A stretch of DNA of 64,000 nt from Kalymmatonema hyalinum WJT4-NPBG1 (GCA_019359075.1 JAHHIB010000003.1:1-64000); one strand, 5' to 3'; counted from the first letter of the stretch, positions 51,478 to 60,615 are shown. Numbers and translations are program-made. The notes: a model not told the origin generated them from the sequence alone.

Positions 51478-51924
51478 ATGAAGCTAAAAATATTGAAATT
51501 GCATGAATCGGCAATTGTTCCTAAATATGAATATCCAAATGATGCAGGACTAGATTTAATCTCAATAGACGAATTAGAACTTTCTACTGGAGAAAGCAGG
51601 CTAATACACACAGGTATTTCTATAGAGTTACCTCAAGGAACTGAAGCTCAAATTCGTCCAAGAAGTGGTTTAGCTCTTAAGCACCAAATTACAGTTTTAA
51701 ATACTCCGGGTACGATAGATGAAGGCTATCGAGGAGAAATAGGTGTAATTTTAATAAATCATGGTAAAAGTCCTTTTAAAGTTACGAGAGGAATGAAAGT
51801 TGCCCAAATGGTTATCACACCAGTGATTCATGTTGAAGTTGAAGAAGTTGGTAGCCTAAGTCATACATCTAGGGGAAGTGGTGGTTTTAGCTCAACAGGA
51901 ATTACTGTAAAAGTAGAAATTTAA
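51478..51924 (+). CDS. dut: dUTP diphosphatase
   Basis: It hydrolyses dUTP to dUMP, the substrate of the thymidylate synthase two genes upstream. All five motifs are present in 148 residues: [29 protein letters not shown] (catalytic Asp), [10 protein letters not shown] and [13 protein letters not shown] 51478 is preferred over the upstream in-frame start at 51436, which lies inside the preceding gene. The body is AT-rich compared with neighbouring housekeeping genes, like the upstream gene. Confidence 0.93.
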   Translation: MKLKILKLHESAIVPKYEYPNDAGLDLISIDELELSTGESRLIHTGISIELPQGTEAQIRPRSGLALKHQITVLNTPGTIDEGYRGEIGVILINHGKSPFKVTRGMKVAQMVITPVIHVEVEEVGSLSHTSRGSGGFSSTGITVKVEI

Positions 51925-51996
51925 TTGACCTGTTGAACTGCTTATTGTTTAAAGAAATCTATATTTGACCTCCAACTTAATTTCTGTAAAAATTAA

Positions 51997-52596
51997 TCAA
52001 ACTCTAGCTATGGTCACCCTTTCTGGCTGATCCTGATATTTACCTTGACGAGCTTCGTAACTGATAGCGCAGGGTTCGCCTTCTAGAAACAGCAACTGTA
52101 CCACGCCTTCATTGGCATAAATGCGACAGTCAGCGCTAGAAGAATTAGAAAACTCTAAGGTCAGATGACCCCGCCATGCTGCCTCAGCAGGAGTTAGATT
52201 TGCTATAATCCCACATCTTGCATACGTAGATTTGCCGATACAAATCACTGTAATATTGCCTGGAACCTCCAGCGTTTCTAAGGCAACTCCCAGACCATAA
52301 GAGTGAGCCGGGAGTATAAAGTAACTACCGTTAGCATCTCTATGAAGTGGAGTTGGTTCGAGATTGTGAGGATTAAAGTTTTTGGGATCAACTACAGTTC
52401 CGGGAATGTGGCGGAAAATCCGGAACTCAACAGGAGAAAGGCGTATATCGTACCCATAAGAAGATAAACCGTAGCTAATCACACGCCGCGACGGTTCATC
52501 TTCATTGATTTTTATTTCTCGAATCAGGCTTGGCTCAAAGGGCGAAATCATACCCTTGTGAGCCTTTTCAGTAATCCAAATGTCGTTTTTAATCAC
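51997..52596 (-). CDS. dcd: dCTP deaminase
   Basis: It deaminates dCTP to dUTP, feeding the dUTPase encoded convergently next door. The 199-residue protein has SYGYDIRLSPVEFRIF, IGKSTYARCGIIANLTP (SxxAR motif), WRGHLTLEFSNSSS with the catalytic Glu, and the C-terminal EARQGKYQDQ. The convergent position, with a 72-nt gap to dut, makes the region a self-contained dCTP-to-dTMP path. Confidence 0.93.
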   Translation of the reverse strand: MIKNDIWITEKAHKGMISPFEPSLIREIKINEDEPSRRVISYGLSSYGYDIRLSPVEFRIFRHIPGTVVDPKNFNPHNLEPTPLHRDANGSYFILPAHSYGLGVALETLEVPGNITVICIGKSTYARCGIIANLTPAEAAWRGHLTLEFSNSSSADCRIYANEGVVQLLFLEGEPCAISYEARQGKYQDQPERVTIARV

Positions 52597-52661
52597 TAGT
52601 GTGCTGCTAATTGAAACCGAAATACTAGAATAGCGCGAACATAGTTCATTAGAAAGGCAGG

Positions 52662-52685
52662 GTGCGTTAACGAAGTGTAACGCAC
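52662..52685. repeat. Small palindromic repeat
   Basis: GTGCGTTA (52662-52669) pairs with TAACGCAC (52678-52685), followed by a T-rich stretch on the plus strand. The GTGCGTTA...TAACGCAC type is a common dispersed repeat in cyanobacteria. It lies between two minus-strand genes. Confidence 0.55.
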
Positions 52686-52716
52686 TCTACTTTTTTAGTG
52701 TTTTACCCAAAATCGC

Positions 52717-53253
52717 TTACGGTTGATGGCTACGACGGATTTCGGTGATTTGGTCTGCTATTTCCAGAATAGATTGAGGCATTTCCGGTCCTGTAAGGAT
52801 GATATCGACGTGGGAAGGGCGTTTTGCCAGCAATGCTAAAACTTCTGTTTCAGGAATTAAGCCAAAATGAATGGCTAAGCTCAGCTCATCTAATACAACG
52901 AGAGAATACTTACCCTCAAAGACGACCTTTTGTGTATGTTGCCACAACTTTTGTAGGGATTTCGTTTCGGTTTCGTCCAACTGGGGTGTATCAATGCAAC
53001 GAGGCAAATCACCGCGAATCCAATCTAATTTTTGTCCCAGTTGGATGGGGTTTTCGTGTCCTTGACGAATGCCACCCTTAAGAAACTGTACGATTAACAC
53101 TGGTGTGCCTTGACCAGCAATTCTCAGTGCTTGAGCCATGATACTAGTAAAAAAGCTACGATGAGAGCTAGTGAAAACTTGTATCAGCCCTTCAATGGAA
53201 TATGGTAAGCTGAGGGTCAAATTTAAGCTTGGAGTTTCTAACTGAGCAACCAT
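52717..53253 (-). CDS. CobA/BtuR-like P-loop family protein with degenerate Walker A
   Basis: The 178-residue protein follows the fold of cob(I)alamin adenosyltransferases: APVLIVQFLKGG-like strand (GTPVLIVQFLKGGIRQGHEN), VVLDELSLAIHFGLIP as Walker B, and DIILTGPEMPQSILEIADQI. The position of the GNGKGKT P-loop reads VFTSSHRSFFTSIMA, so the phosphate loop is lost. Cyanobacterial homologues share this, suggesting a conserved but altered function. It is a single gene. Confidence 0.75.
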   Translation of the reverse strand: MVAQLETPSLNLTLSLPYSIEGLIQVFTSSHRSFFTSIMAQALRIAGQGTPVLIVQFLKGGIRQGHENPIQLGQKLDWIRGDLPRCIDTPQLDETETKSLQKLWQHTQKVVFEGKYSLVVLDELSLAIHFGLIPETEVLALLAKRPSHVDIILTGPEMPQSILEIADQITEIRRSHQP

Positions 53254-53710
53254 AAAAATGTTTCAAAAAATACAAAAAAATAAAGCGTTTTTACTTAGGG
53301 TAGTTCTGGCAAATCCACCTGGATGATTTAGCTGTTTTTGACAATATGTAATGTATTTGCCAAGCCGCATTCCTAGTCAAACACTACGTTTATGCTGAAG
53401 TCAAGAGTTATGGAAACTCAAATTCTTGCGTTTTGCCGGAAAGTAGTTGTCAAAATGAGAACACGTAACTGAAAGGACAAATCAATCAAAAAAAACTGGG
53501 AGGATGGCTATGAGAGTCTGAGATCAAGTCCATTTGATTGCTTATTGCTATGTCAGACCCATCAGGCACACCAGACGCTTTGAGGCGGAGAATATGTACA
53601 GTCAGCGATTAAGCTGATTTCATAAGAAAATCTTATTGTGGAGAAGTGAAATTTCCCGCCGGTGGCAAAACAGATGGATAACGTTTTGAATTTGACAAAA
53701 TCAGGAGTGA
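53254..53710. other. Intergenic stretch
   Basis: About 450 nt between divergent genes. A GTGAAATTTCCCGCCGGTGG block at 53646-53665 recalls one conserved FMN-riboswitch segment, but the rest of that fold is absent. No gene is evident. Confidence 0.4.
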
Positions 53711-54274
53711 ATGGTTGTGAGATTAGTGATTCTAGGAGGTTCGGGTTCAGGGAAAAGCACTCAAGCACAAGGGCTTTGCAGATACTTTGATATTCCTGTG
53801 ATCTCCACTAGTGAGATATTACGCGATGCGAGCGCAGGCTTTACCAACCTCGGTCATCTCGCACAGCCATACGTGGAGACAGGAGAACTTGTCTGGGACG
53901 AAATGATCATTTCATTCATCCAGACTCGGTTAAAAAAGCCGGATTTTAACCGTGGTTGGGTGTTAGAGGGTTATCCCCGTACAGCGTTTCAAGCTGAAGA
54001 ACTGGACTTTTTGTTGGACAATTTAGGGCACAATTTAGACTGGGCAATTTATTTACAAGTCCCACAAGCAGTTATGGTCAGTCGTTCACTAGGGCGTTCT
54101 CTTCCAGATGACCAACCGGAAATCGTGCAGCGTCGTGTAGAAATATTTTATGACCGTACTATTCCCATCCTAGAATACTACGACCGTCGTCGGCGCTTGT
54201 TGACTATCAACGGTGACCAGTTACCAGAAGCCGTGCAGCAAAACATAGTCACTTTGCTCTCAACCCCCGAATAG
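53711..54274 (+). CDS. Adenylate kinase family nucleoside-monophosphate kinase
   Basis: The 187-residue protein of the adenylate kinase fold has the P-loop LVILGGSGSGKSTQAQ, the NMP-binding region (IPVISTSEILRDASAG), the Arg-containing RGWVLEGYPRTAFQAEEL and a short lid (RSLGRSLPDDQPEIVQRRVE). The core motifs are kept, so it probably phosphorylates AMP or another NMP. Cyanobacteria often have two adk-like genes; this looks like the accessory one because GYPRT replaces GFPRT and the lid is divergent. It stands before rph. Confidence 0.85.
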   Translation: MVVRLVILGGSGSGKSTQAQGLCRYFDIPVISTSEILRDASAGFTNLGHLAQPYVETGELVWDEMIISFIQTRLKKPDFNRGWVLEGYPRTAFQAEELDFLLDNLGHNLDWAIYLQVPQAVMVSRSLGRSLPDDQPEIVQRRVEIFYDRTIPILEYYDRRRRLLTINGDQLPEAVQQNIVTLLSTPE

Positions 54275-54472
54275 GGTATGTTGTTCTCTTCATTATCAAT
54301 ATCAATACTTTAGAGAAGATAAGCTTTCTCCCCAGAAAATTCTCAAAATGCTTGCGGTTTTATCTGATAATTTAACGATGTGAAATATTAAGTTGTTCTT
54401 TAAAAAGACTGAAACCGTAATACTGAAAGTGTCAGCGGCTGTATTGTATATACAAATTTTGAGGCAAACCCA

Positions 54473-55216
54473 ATGGCTTGGCAGCGTCCAGACGGTCGGC
54501 AACCCCACCAACTACGTCCTATTAGCTTTCAGCAAGGTTTCACCCGCTTTGCTCCTGGTGCCGTTCTCACAAAATGTGGCGATACTCAAGTCCTTTGTAG
54601 CGTCAGCGTCACACAGGGAGTCCCCAAGTTTCTAGAAGGAACTGGCAAAGGTTGGCTAACCGCAGAGTATAGGATGTTACCCTCAGCGACGCCGCAACGA
54701 CAAGAACGAGAATTCATGAAGTTGTCTGGACGAACTCAAGAAATCCAACGTTTGATTGGACGTAGCTTAAGAGCAGCACTGGATTTAGGTGCCCTGGGAG
54801 AACGTACGCTGACTGTGGATGCAGATGTGTTGCAAGCAGACGCTGGGACTAGGACAACAGCGATTACAGGAGGGTTCGTGGCGATCGCTCATGCAATTTC
54901 TAAATTATTGCAGCAGGGAGTTTTAGAGCGATCGCCCCTGATTGGACAGGTCGCAGCTATTTCTGTCGGGTTATTGCAGGGAGAGCCATTTTTGGATCTT
55001 AATTATATCGAAGATGTCACGGCTGAGGTAGATTTTAATGTGGTGATGAATCAGCAGTTGGGGATAATTGAAGTTCAGGGAACTGCTGAATCGGGTAGTT
55101 TTAGTCGTACCCAACTCAATCATCTACTAGATTTTGCCCAGAAGGGAATTCAAGAATTGTTAATCGCCCAACAAGAAGCAATCCCAGACTGGAATGATCT
55201 GTATCAGGGCTCTTGA
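54473..55216 (+). CDS. rph: Ribonuclease PH
   Basis: This phosphate-dependent 3'-5' exonuclease trims tRNA 3' ends. The 247-residue protein opens with [20 protein letters not shown] and carries [60 protein letters not shown] and [18 protein letters not shown], all standard. It is followed by a clear terminator. Confidence 0.95.
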   Translation: MAWQRPDGRQPHQLRPISFQQGFTRFAPGAVLTKCGDTQVLCSVSVTQGVPKFLEGTGKGWLTAEYRMLPSATPQRQEREFMKLSGRTQEIQRLIGRSLRAALDLGALGERTLTVDADVLQADAGTRTTAITGGFVAIAHAISKLLQQGVLERSPLIGQVAAISVGLLQGEPFLDLNYIEDVTAEVDFNVVMNQQLGIIEVQGTAESGSFSRTQLNHLLDFAQKGIQELLIAQQEAIPDWNDLYQGS

Positions 55217-55226
55217 GAGTGTTGAT

Positions 55227-55277
55227 TGCTGAGTGTAAATTATGCAGCGCTGAAAACTAAGCACTCAGCATTTTTTT
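55227..55277 (+). terminator. Rho-independent terminator of rph
   Basis: TGCTGAGTG (55227-55235) pairs with CACTCAGCA (55262-55270), followed by TTTTTTT. It begins 11 nt after the rph stop. Confidence 0.75.
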
Positions 55278-55447
55278 GGTAACTTTAATAAAGATTTTTG
55301 TTAAAATTTAGCGACAATTTTTACAACTGCCCACTCAAGCTCTGTTGAAGTCATAGACATGATGTTAAAAGTTTCAAAAAGTAAAAAGGGAAATTGTCAG
55401 AATTTCGCTATTGTAATGCTGGAAGTCGCTAATGAAATGATGAAGGG

Positions 55448-56167
55448 ATGAGCAAAAAACTTGAAGTTCTTCCAGATCAAGGGGCGCTAATTGCGCGAGC
55501 GCTAGAATTGATCCTGTCCAATATAGAAACTGCTATTCAAGAGCGAGGGCAATTTACCATTGCCCTGTCTGGTGGCAGCACGCCTAAACCATTGTACGAA
55601 GCAATCTCTACCCAAAAGCTGCCTTGGGATAAAATTCACGTGTTTTGGGGAGATGAGCGTTACGTCCCACCCGATCATCCAGACAGCAACGAGCTGATGG
55701 CGCGTCGTGCTTGGTTAGATCGCGTTGATATCCCAACAGGTAACATCCACGCCATACCTACAAATGAAACTGACCCCGCAGCCGCAGCAGTTCAGTACGA
55801 AAGACATCTGCAAGAATTTTTTCACTCCTCACCAGACGAGTTGCCTTCTTTGGATGTGATTTTATTAGGAATGGGAGATGATGCTCACACGGCATCTTTG
55901 TTTCCGCATACGGAAGCCTTAAAAGTAACAGATAAGTTGATTACCGTAGGGAACAAAGATGGAAACCCCCGCATCACCTTCACCTATCCATTCATTAACT
56001 CTGCTCGCTGCGTTATCTTTATAGTTGCTGGTGCCAATAAAAGACCAGCTCTTGCTCAAATTTTTGCACCAGTGGCAGATGAATTCACTTACCCATCGCG
56101 CTTGATTCAACCTCAAGGAGAACTTTGGTGGTTGCTAGATGCAGCAGCAGGAAGTGACCTCAAATAA
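55448..56167 (+). CDS. pgl: 6-phosphogluconolactonase
   Basis: It hydrolyses 6-phosphogluconolactone in the oxidative pentose-phosphate pathway. The 239-residue protein of the NagB/RpiA/Pgl fold contains FTIALSGGSTPKPLYEAIST, VFWGDERYVPPDHPDSNELM and VILLGMGDDAHTASLFPHTE. The length is normal. It is a single gene with tandem heptamer-type repeats downstream. Confidence 0.93.
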   Translation: MSKKLEVLPDQGALIARALELILSNIETAIQERGQFTIALSGGSTPKPLYEAISTQKLPWDKIHVFWGDERYVPPDHPDSNELMARRAWLDRVDIPTGNIHAIPTNETDPAAAAVQYERHLQEFFHSSPDELPSLDVILLGMGDDAHTASLFPHTEALKVTDKLITVGNKDGNPRITFTYPFINSARCVIFIVAGANKRPALAQIFAPVADEFTYPSRLIQPQGELWWLLDAAAGSDLK

Positions 56168-56260
56168 GGATGCAGGATAAAGCACGAAGGATGAAGTATA
56201 AAGGATGAAAAATTAATCACACTTCATGACTTAATACTTCATACTTCAGCCTTCAAACGT
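56168..56260. repeat. Heptamer-like repeats and inverted copies after pgl
   Basis: GAAGGATGAAGTATAAAGGA and the near-complementary ACTTCATACTTCAGCCTTC form repeated blocks of the STRR type. They can pair into an imperfect long hairpin between pgl and the FHA gene. Confidence 0.55.
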
Positions 56261-56342
56261 ACTTGTTAAAATCGGAAGCCAGAGTTGCCCCTCTGCTTGC
56301 TAGCACTATTTTACGATTGAACTTCAACAAAGGCTTAACCTC

Positions 56343-57287
56343 ATGATCGTCTGCCCTAATTGCAATCACCCAAACCCAGACGGCGCTGTCCAGTGTGAAG
56401 CTTGCTACACCCCATTACCAGCTACTACTAACTGTCCCAGCTGTGCGGCAACCGTGCAAGCAGATGCAGCTTTTTGTGGTCAGTGTGGTTATAACCTGCG
56501 TGCAGGTGCTCCGACTGGTGTTGCCGCAACCGTCGCACCTGATCTCCCACCAGATTTACCACCCTTTGTTAACCCTGATCCTCTTGTACAACCACAACCC
56601 GTAGGGGTAAGTACTGCTAATTACACCTCCCCTAATTCCGCATCCTTACCACCAACAGCGGTTTCGGTTCCTGATCCATCGGAAGTCACACAAAGTAGCC
56701 CCCCGCCTTCAAACGTCGCTGCACCACCTCCAATACCCACTCCACCCCCAGCACCGGATCTATCCGCACCACCTCCAATACCCACTTCACCCCCAGCACC
56801 GGATTTCTCCGCACCACCCCCTCCACCCCCAGCACCGGATTTCTCCGCACCACCCACTCCACCCCCAGCACCGGATCCATCTCCAATACCCCCTCCACCT
56901 CCAGCCCAAACTCCACCGCCCACAGTCGTACCATCTGCTTCTAGAACTCAGTTGCAGCAGGTGACCGCACGGCTGCTTCACATCCAAACAGACAGGGAAA
57001 TTGAATTGCCGCAAAACCTCTCTGTTATTCATATGGGCAAGCCTAATGATCGCATCCCCCCAGATGTAGATGTTTCAGGATTTCCGAATTCGGAAATTGT
57101 TTCGCGGATTCATGCCGATATTCGCGTAGAGGGAGACGCCCACTACATCGAAGATGTCGGAAGTTCCAATGGCACCTACATCAATAACTTGCCCCTATTA
57201 CCAGGAAATCGGCACCGCCTACGCCCAGGCGATCGCATAAGTTTGGGTAAGGGAGACATGGTAACATTCCTGTTTCAACTTGTATGA
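56343..57287 (+). CDS. FHA-domain protein with double zinc ribbon
   Basis: The 314-residue protein has two N-terminal zinc ribbons (CPNCNHPNPDGAVQCEACYT and CPSCAATVQADAAFCGQCGY, CxxC pairs). A ~130-residue Pro/Ala-rich linker of tandem APDFSAPPPP units follows, then a C-terminal forkhead-associated domain (residues about 215-314; SEIVSRIHADIRVEGDAHYI with the phosphothreonine-binding Ser and Arg, GSSNGTYINN). FHA domains bind phosphothreonine, consistent with Hanks-type kinases such as the one at 28150. The target is unknown. Confidence 0.9.
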   Translation: MIVCPNCNHPNPDGAVQCEACYTPLPATTNCPSCAATVQADAAFCGQCGYNLRAGAPTGVAATVAPDLPPDLPPFVNPDPLVQPQPVGVSTANYTSPNSASLPPTAVSVPDPSEVTQSSPPPSNVAAPPPIPTPPPAPDLSAPPPIPTSPPAPDFSAPPPPPPAPDFSAPPTPPPAPDPSPIPPPPPAQTPPPTVVPSASRTQLQQVTARLLHIQTDREIELPQNLSVIHMGKPNDRIPPDVDVSGFPNSEIVSRIHADIRVEGDAHYIEDVGSSNGTYINNLPLLPGNRHRLRPGDRISLGKGDMVTFLFQLV

Positions 57288-57547
57288 GGAAGGCTCTAGT
57301 ATAGATTGAACAAATACCAGTGAGTGATGGAGTTATCCTTCGCCTTGCTCGTTCCAGTCCGCAAATCCAAATTCGCCTCGCACAACAGGAAACCAAAATT
57401 CAAAATTCAAAATTGAAAATGCACAAGATTTGAATTTTGAATTGATTTGTGTCTGGTGGTTGATAGTCGCCGCCAGACACAAACTGTAGTTAGCATGGAT
57501 AAAACTGCAACAAAAGCAGTAGGTGAATACGTTAAGGAAAGTGACCC
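57288..57547. other. Intergenic stretch with repeats
   Basis: It holds CAAAATTCAAAATTCAAAATT (57394-57414) and a complementary TTTGAATTTTG at 57429-57439, giving a hairpin. The same AAAATTC motif appears inside the SelD linker. No gene is present. Confidence 0.5.
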
Positions 57548-58291
57548 ATGAGCAGCCTTGGGAAAGATTTTGAACCCTTGCTAACAAAAGAAGCGCCGCG
57601 AGCAGTTGACCGCATGGGGCTAACGTGGCTAATTGTAGCGGCGATCGCCACTATTGTACTGTGGCAAGTACCAGCAGGTAATTATATTTTATACCCATTC
57701 ACTATCCTGGCAACTTGGTTTCACGAAATGGGTCACGGCTTGATGGCACTGCTATTGGGCGGACAGTTTCGGAAATTGGAAATTTTTGGTAACGGTTCCG
57801 GTGTAGCAACTTATGCCATGTCCTTGTCTTTGGCACCAATTGGCCCGGCATTGGTTGCTTTCTCTGGACCAATGGGACCACCTATTGCTGGTGCAGCTTT
57901 GATTTTGGCTTCCCGCAGTTTTAAGACGGCAACGCTCAGTTTAAAAATTTTAGGTGGTTTTTTGCTCGTTTCGACGATAATTTGGGTGCGATCGCTGTTT
58001 GGAATCGTGGCAATTCCCCTACTGGGTTTAATTATCCTGGGTATTGCCCTGAAAGCTCCGCGTTGGGTGCAGGGGTTTACTGTTCAATTTCTTGGCGTGC
58101 AAGCTTGCGTGAGTACGTACCATCAACTTGACTATTTATTTAGCTATAGTGCTGGTTCCATGGGGCTTTCAGATACAGCACAAATACAGCAGCAGTTGTT
58201 GTTACCTTACTGGTTTTGGGGTGGATTGATGGCAGTTGCATCTCTGGTGATTTTAGTGCAAAGTCTCCGCATCGCCTATCGTTCGAGGTGA
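57548..58291 (+). CDS. M50 family site-2-type membrane protease
   Basis: The 247-residue membrane protein has the zinc motif HExxH in LATWFHEMGHGLMALLLGGQ within a transmembrane helix, followed by a GNGSGVATY segment typical of this cyanobacterial M50 group. There are about six hydrophobic helices. The second metal ligand (NxxPxxxxDG) is not clearly visible, so activity is likely but not certain. The 3' end abuts a reading frame of another gene tail. Confidence 0.8.
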   Translation: MSSLGKDFEPLLTKEAPRAVDRMGLTWLIVAAIATIVLWQVPAGNYILYPFTILATWFHEMGHGLMALLLGGQFRKLEIFGNGSGVATYAMSLSLAPIGPALVAFSGPMGPPIAGAALILASRSFKTATLSLKILGGFLLVSTIIWVRSLFGIVAIPLLGLIILGIALKAPRWVQGFTVQFLGVQACVSTYHQLDYLFSYSAGSMGLSDTAQIQQQLLLPYWFWGGLMAVASLVILVQSLRIAYRSR

Positions 58292-58706
58292 GCAACGTAC
58301 CTTTTCTAACTCAATTGCGCCGGAAAATATCACACAGAGATTGACCCATTTATGGGATAGTTACGCATCGTCTTTAATGCAAGCATTGGAGGCGCGCCTT
58401 CAAGACAGTAGTAAAAGTTTACAACGAGATTTCGGCGATCGCGCTGCAAAAGAGGCAGCTGATATTACAGCGATTTTGACGGAACTGCGTCAAAGTATTC
58501 TCAATGAATTGGATGAACCTGAGTTTAAGCAGTTGAAACTGTTTAATACTACAGAAAAAGAAGAGTTCGAGCGTAATATTAACAGCCTTAAAGCCAGATC
58601 TGAACAAATTCCCGTAGAAATTGAGCGCGAAGTAGCTGCAATTCAAGCTAAGTTTGCTAATGGTGGTTACTTACCTAATTCCCCAGAAACTAGCCCGTTA
58701 ATTTAG
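58285..58706 (+). pseudogene. C-terminal remnant of a larger protein (possibly a helicase)
   Basis: An open frame without an ATG begins inside the M50 3' end. It encodes IAPENITQRLTHLWDSYASS, LMQALEARLQDSSKSLQRDF, AADITAILTELRQSILNELD and TEKEEFERNINSLKARSEQI. It is a helical, coiled-coil tail that I associate with the C-terminus of large cyanobacterial superfamily-2 helicases found near defence genes, though I cannot prove this. A TTG at 58341 could start a 121-residue product. The absence of the rest suggests a deletion joined it to the M50 gene. Confidence 0.5.
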
Positions 58707-58738
58707 AATTATCCCATCCCCCAATCCCCCATTTCAGT

Positions 58739-59524
58739 ATGAATTCTCCATTTCCCGGGATGAATCCTTATTTAGAAAATCCTGTATTTTGGTCAGAAGT
58801 ACATCATCGATTAATTACAGCCATAGCAGATACTATTGAGGAAAATATTCCCCCACAATATCGAGTCGCAATTGAACAACGTACATATTTAAGTGATGAT
58901 TCAGATTCTCTACTAGTTGGTATACCTGATGTTTCTGTTTTTTCTCAACAAACATCACCCCAGCAACACTCATCAACTGCTATCCAAACATCCACATCAG
59001 AAGGTATTACGGTGATGATACCTTTACCAGAACACATTACGGAAAAATACTTAGAAATTCGTGAAGTTTCTACAGGTTTTGTGGTTACTTCTATCGAAGT
59101 TTTATCTCCTAAAAATAAACGTCCAGGCGAAGGTAGAAAAGCCTATGAACTGAAACGCAAAAAAATTTTAGTGAGTCTTACTCATTTAGTAGAAATTGAT
59201 TTACTCAGAAGTGGAAAACCCATGTCAATTTTAGGGGACTTCCCTGTCACAGATTATCAAATTATTGTGAGCAAAAGTGAAACACGTCCGCAAGCTAAAT
59301 TATACGGTTTTAGCATCAGAGAACCAATTCCCGTATTTCCATTACCTCTACAGAAAGAAGATACAGAGCCGATTTTAGATTTGCAATCTTTATTGCATGG
59401 TATATATAATCGTGCCAGATATTACTTAGCAATTGATTATAATCAAGAACCAGTACCACCCCTAAAACCAGAAGATGCTGTATGGTCTGATACCCTTTTA
59501 CGCGAACAAGGGTTAAGAACTTAG
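58739..59524 (+). CDS. DUF4058 family protein
   Basis: The 261-residue protein opens with MNSPFPGMNPYLENPVFW, the DUF4058 signature. EVHHRLITAIADTIEENIPP and VVTSIEVLSPKNKRPGEGRK follow, resembling a nuclease-like fold with ExLSPxNK. SLTHLVEIDLLRSGKP is also typical. The family is highly expanded in filamentous cyanobacteria and has no proven function. The length is normal and the gene appears intact. Confidence 0.9.
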   Translation: MNSPFPGMNPYLENPVFWSEVHHRLITAIADTIEENIPPQYRVAIEQRTYLSDDSDSLLVGIPDVSVFSQQTSPQQHSSTAIQTSTSEGITVMIPLPEHITEKYLEIREVSTGFVVTSIEVLSPKNKRPGEGRKAYELKRKKILVSLTHLVEIDLLRSGKPMSILGDFPVTDYQIIVSKSETRPQAKLYGFSIREPIPVFPLPLQKEDTEPILDLQSLLHGIYNRARYYLAIDYNQEPVPPLKPEDAVWSDTLLREQGLRT

Positions 59525-59539
59525 TAATTGGTGATTGAT

Positions 59540-59598
59540 AATTGGTTAAGATTTTTTTCCATTCCCCATTCCCCACTCTCCATCCCCAATCCCTTACA
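59540..59598. repeat. CCCCATTCCC-type tandem repeats
   Basis: Repeated CCATTCCCCA and CCCCACTCTC-like units follow one another, an intergenic repeat style common in Nostoc-type genomes. Confidence 0.55.
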
Positions 59599-59700
59599 GG
59601 TGTAGGTTTTTTACAACTAGACAGAGTTGTAGAAACAAAAGGCAAGAAAAAAGGTAAATCTGGAGGAAAGAAAAAGGCGCAAGTAAAATCTAAAAAGTAA
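59599..59700 (+). pseudogene. Lysine-rich gene tail, truncated
   Basis: A 33-codon frame without an upstream start reads VGFLQLDRVVETKGKKKGKS and ends with a Lys-rich run and TAA. It is protein-like but unrecognised. It is probably the end of a gene otherwise deleted. Confidence 0.35.
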
Positions 59701-59853
59701 GATAATGATAGTGAGCAATTAAGTCTGTTTTAGGCATAAAAGATTGATGATAGGTGATGAAGGATTAAAATACAAAATCATAGATTTTGAGTTTTATTTT
59801 TTCCTTTACCAATTTATTGGTTGACATCTTATAATTTTACAAAAACCTCAACA

Positions 59854-60615
59854 TTACTGTTTTGTATTTTCTAGTTGTTCTTTCAAAACTTTAGCTTGCA
59901 GAAGCCTAGCTTGGGCAATCTGTTGGCAATGCTTAATAAGTTGATAGTGAATATTCTTTCGTCTGTCAACAATTGCTTGTAACAAATCCTCTGCTTGTTT
60001 ATCCCATTCTCCCCTACCAGCAGCACTCATCAAAGCCATTACAATAGGTTTATGAGCCTTTTTACCAGCTCCCACCTCATCAATATGCTTGTAGTTTTTA
60101 TGTGAAATTATCTTACTCAAAGGTATTTCCACATTAGTAGACAAGTGAGTTTGTTTCAAAGGTACATTGAACAACTGTGCGAAATACTGAGCCATCTTCT
60201 TGATAGAGGAACCTGCATTAGTCCAAAAGATTACAGGGAGAAAAGGAATTTCTGCTTGTTCCCATAGTTCTACATATTTTTCATATGCCTCCGTAGCAGT
60301 TTCAGAGTTTGATTTGATTTGTAAAGGGTAGCATCGATTATTGACGTTAACAACCAAATCCCACTTAAATTTAACATCTGCAATGCTATTCTCACCTGTA
60401 GTCCATGCACTAACTCCCTGTAAAAATTCAAGGGCAAGCATAATTCTTTTTATGCTTTGATTCCCTATTGTGTGTTCTTGTGTATCATAAGAATAAGTAC
60501 TTGAATTACTGTATTCAGTAGACCAATAATTAAGCCGTATTTCAGAAACTGGATAAAGCATTTTTACTTTACTACCAAGACGAGGGAATATGCTCAAAAT
60601 CACGATTCTGGTCAT
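59854..60615 (-). CDS. Hypothetical protein with restriction-nuclease-like core
   Basis: The 253-residue protein has no named family match known to me. Near residues 80-105, ADVKFKWDLVVNVNNRCYPL then QIKS gives the D-x(10-14)-Q-x-K arrangement of PD-(D/E)XK nucleases with Gln replacing Glu. WTNAGSSIKKMAQYFAQLF and a helical C-terminus with long Lys/Gln-rich helices follow. The start may be ATG 60561 (MLYPVSEIRLN) rather than 60615. It is a single minus-strand gene in a debris-rich interval, with a low G+C coding style. A defence-related nuclease is a reasonable but unproven guess. Confidence 0.55.
   Translation of the reverse strand: MTRIVILSIFPRLGSKVKMLYPVSEIRLNYWSTEYSNSSTYSYDTQEHTIGNQSIKRIMLALEFLQGVSAWTTGENSIADVKFKWDLVVNVNNRCYPLQIKSNSETATEAYEKYVELWEQAEIPFLPVIFWTNAGSSIKKMAQYFAQLFNVPLKQTHLSTNVEIPLSKIISHKNYKHIDEVGAGKKAHKPIVMALMSAAGRGEWDKQAEDLLQAIVDRRKNIHYQLIKHCQQIAQARLLQAKVLKEQLENTKQ

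Noticed and set aside
53646-53665. FMN riboswitch-like sequence GTGAAATTTCCCGCCGGTGG
   Set aside because: Only one conserved segment is present; the other stems of the fold are not visible, and the downstream gene is an adenylate kinase homologue rather than a riboflavin gene.
56621-57032. Minus-strand Gly-rich ORFs opposite the FHA gene linker
   Set aside because: They are complements of the Pro-rich tandem repeats, with no independent support.
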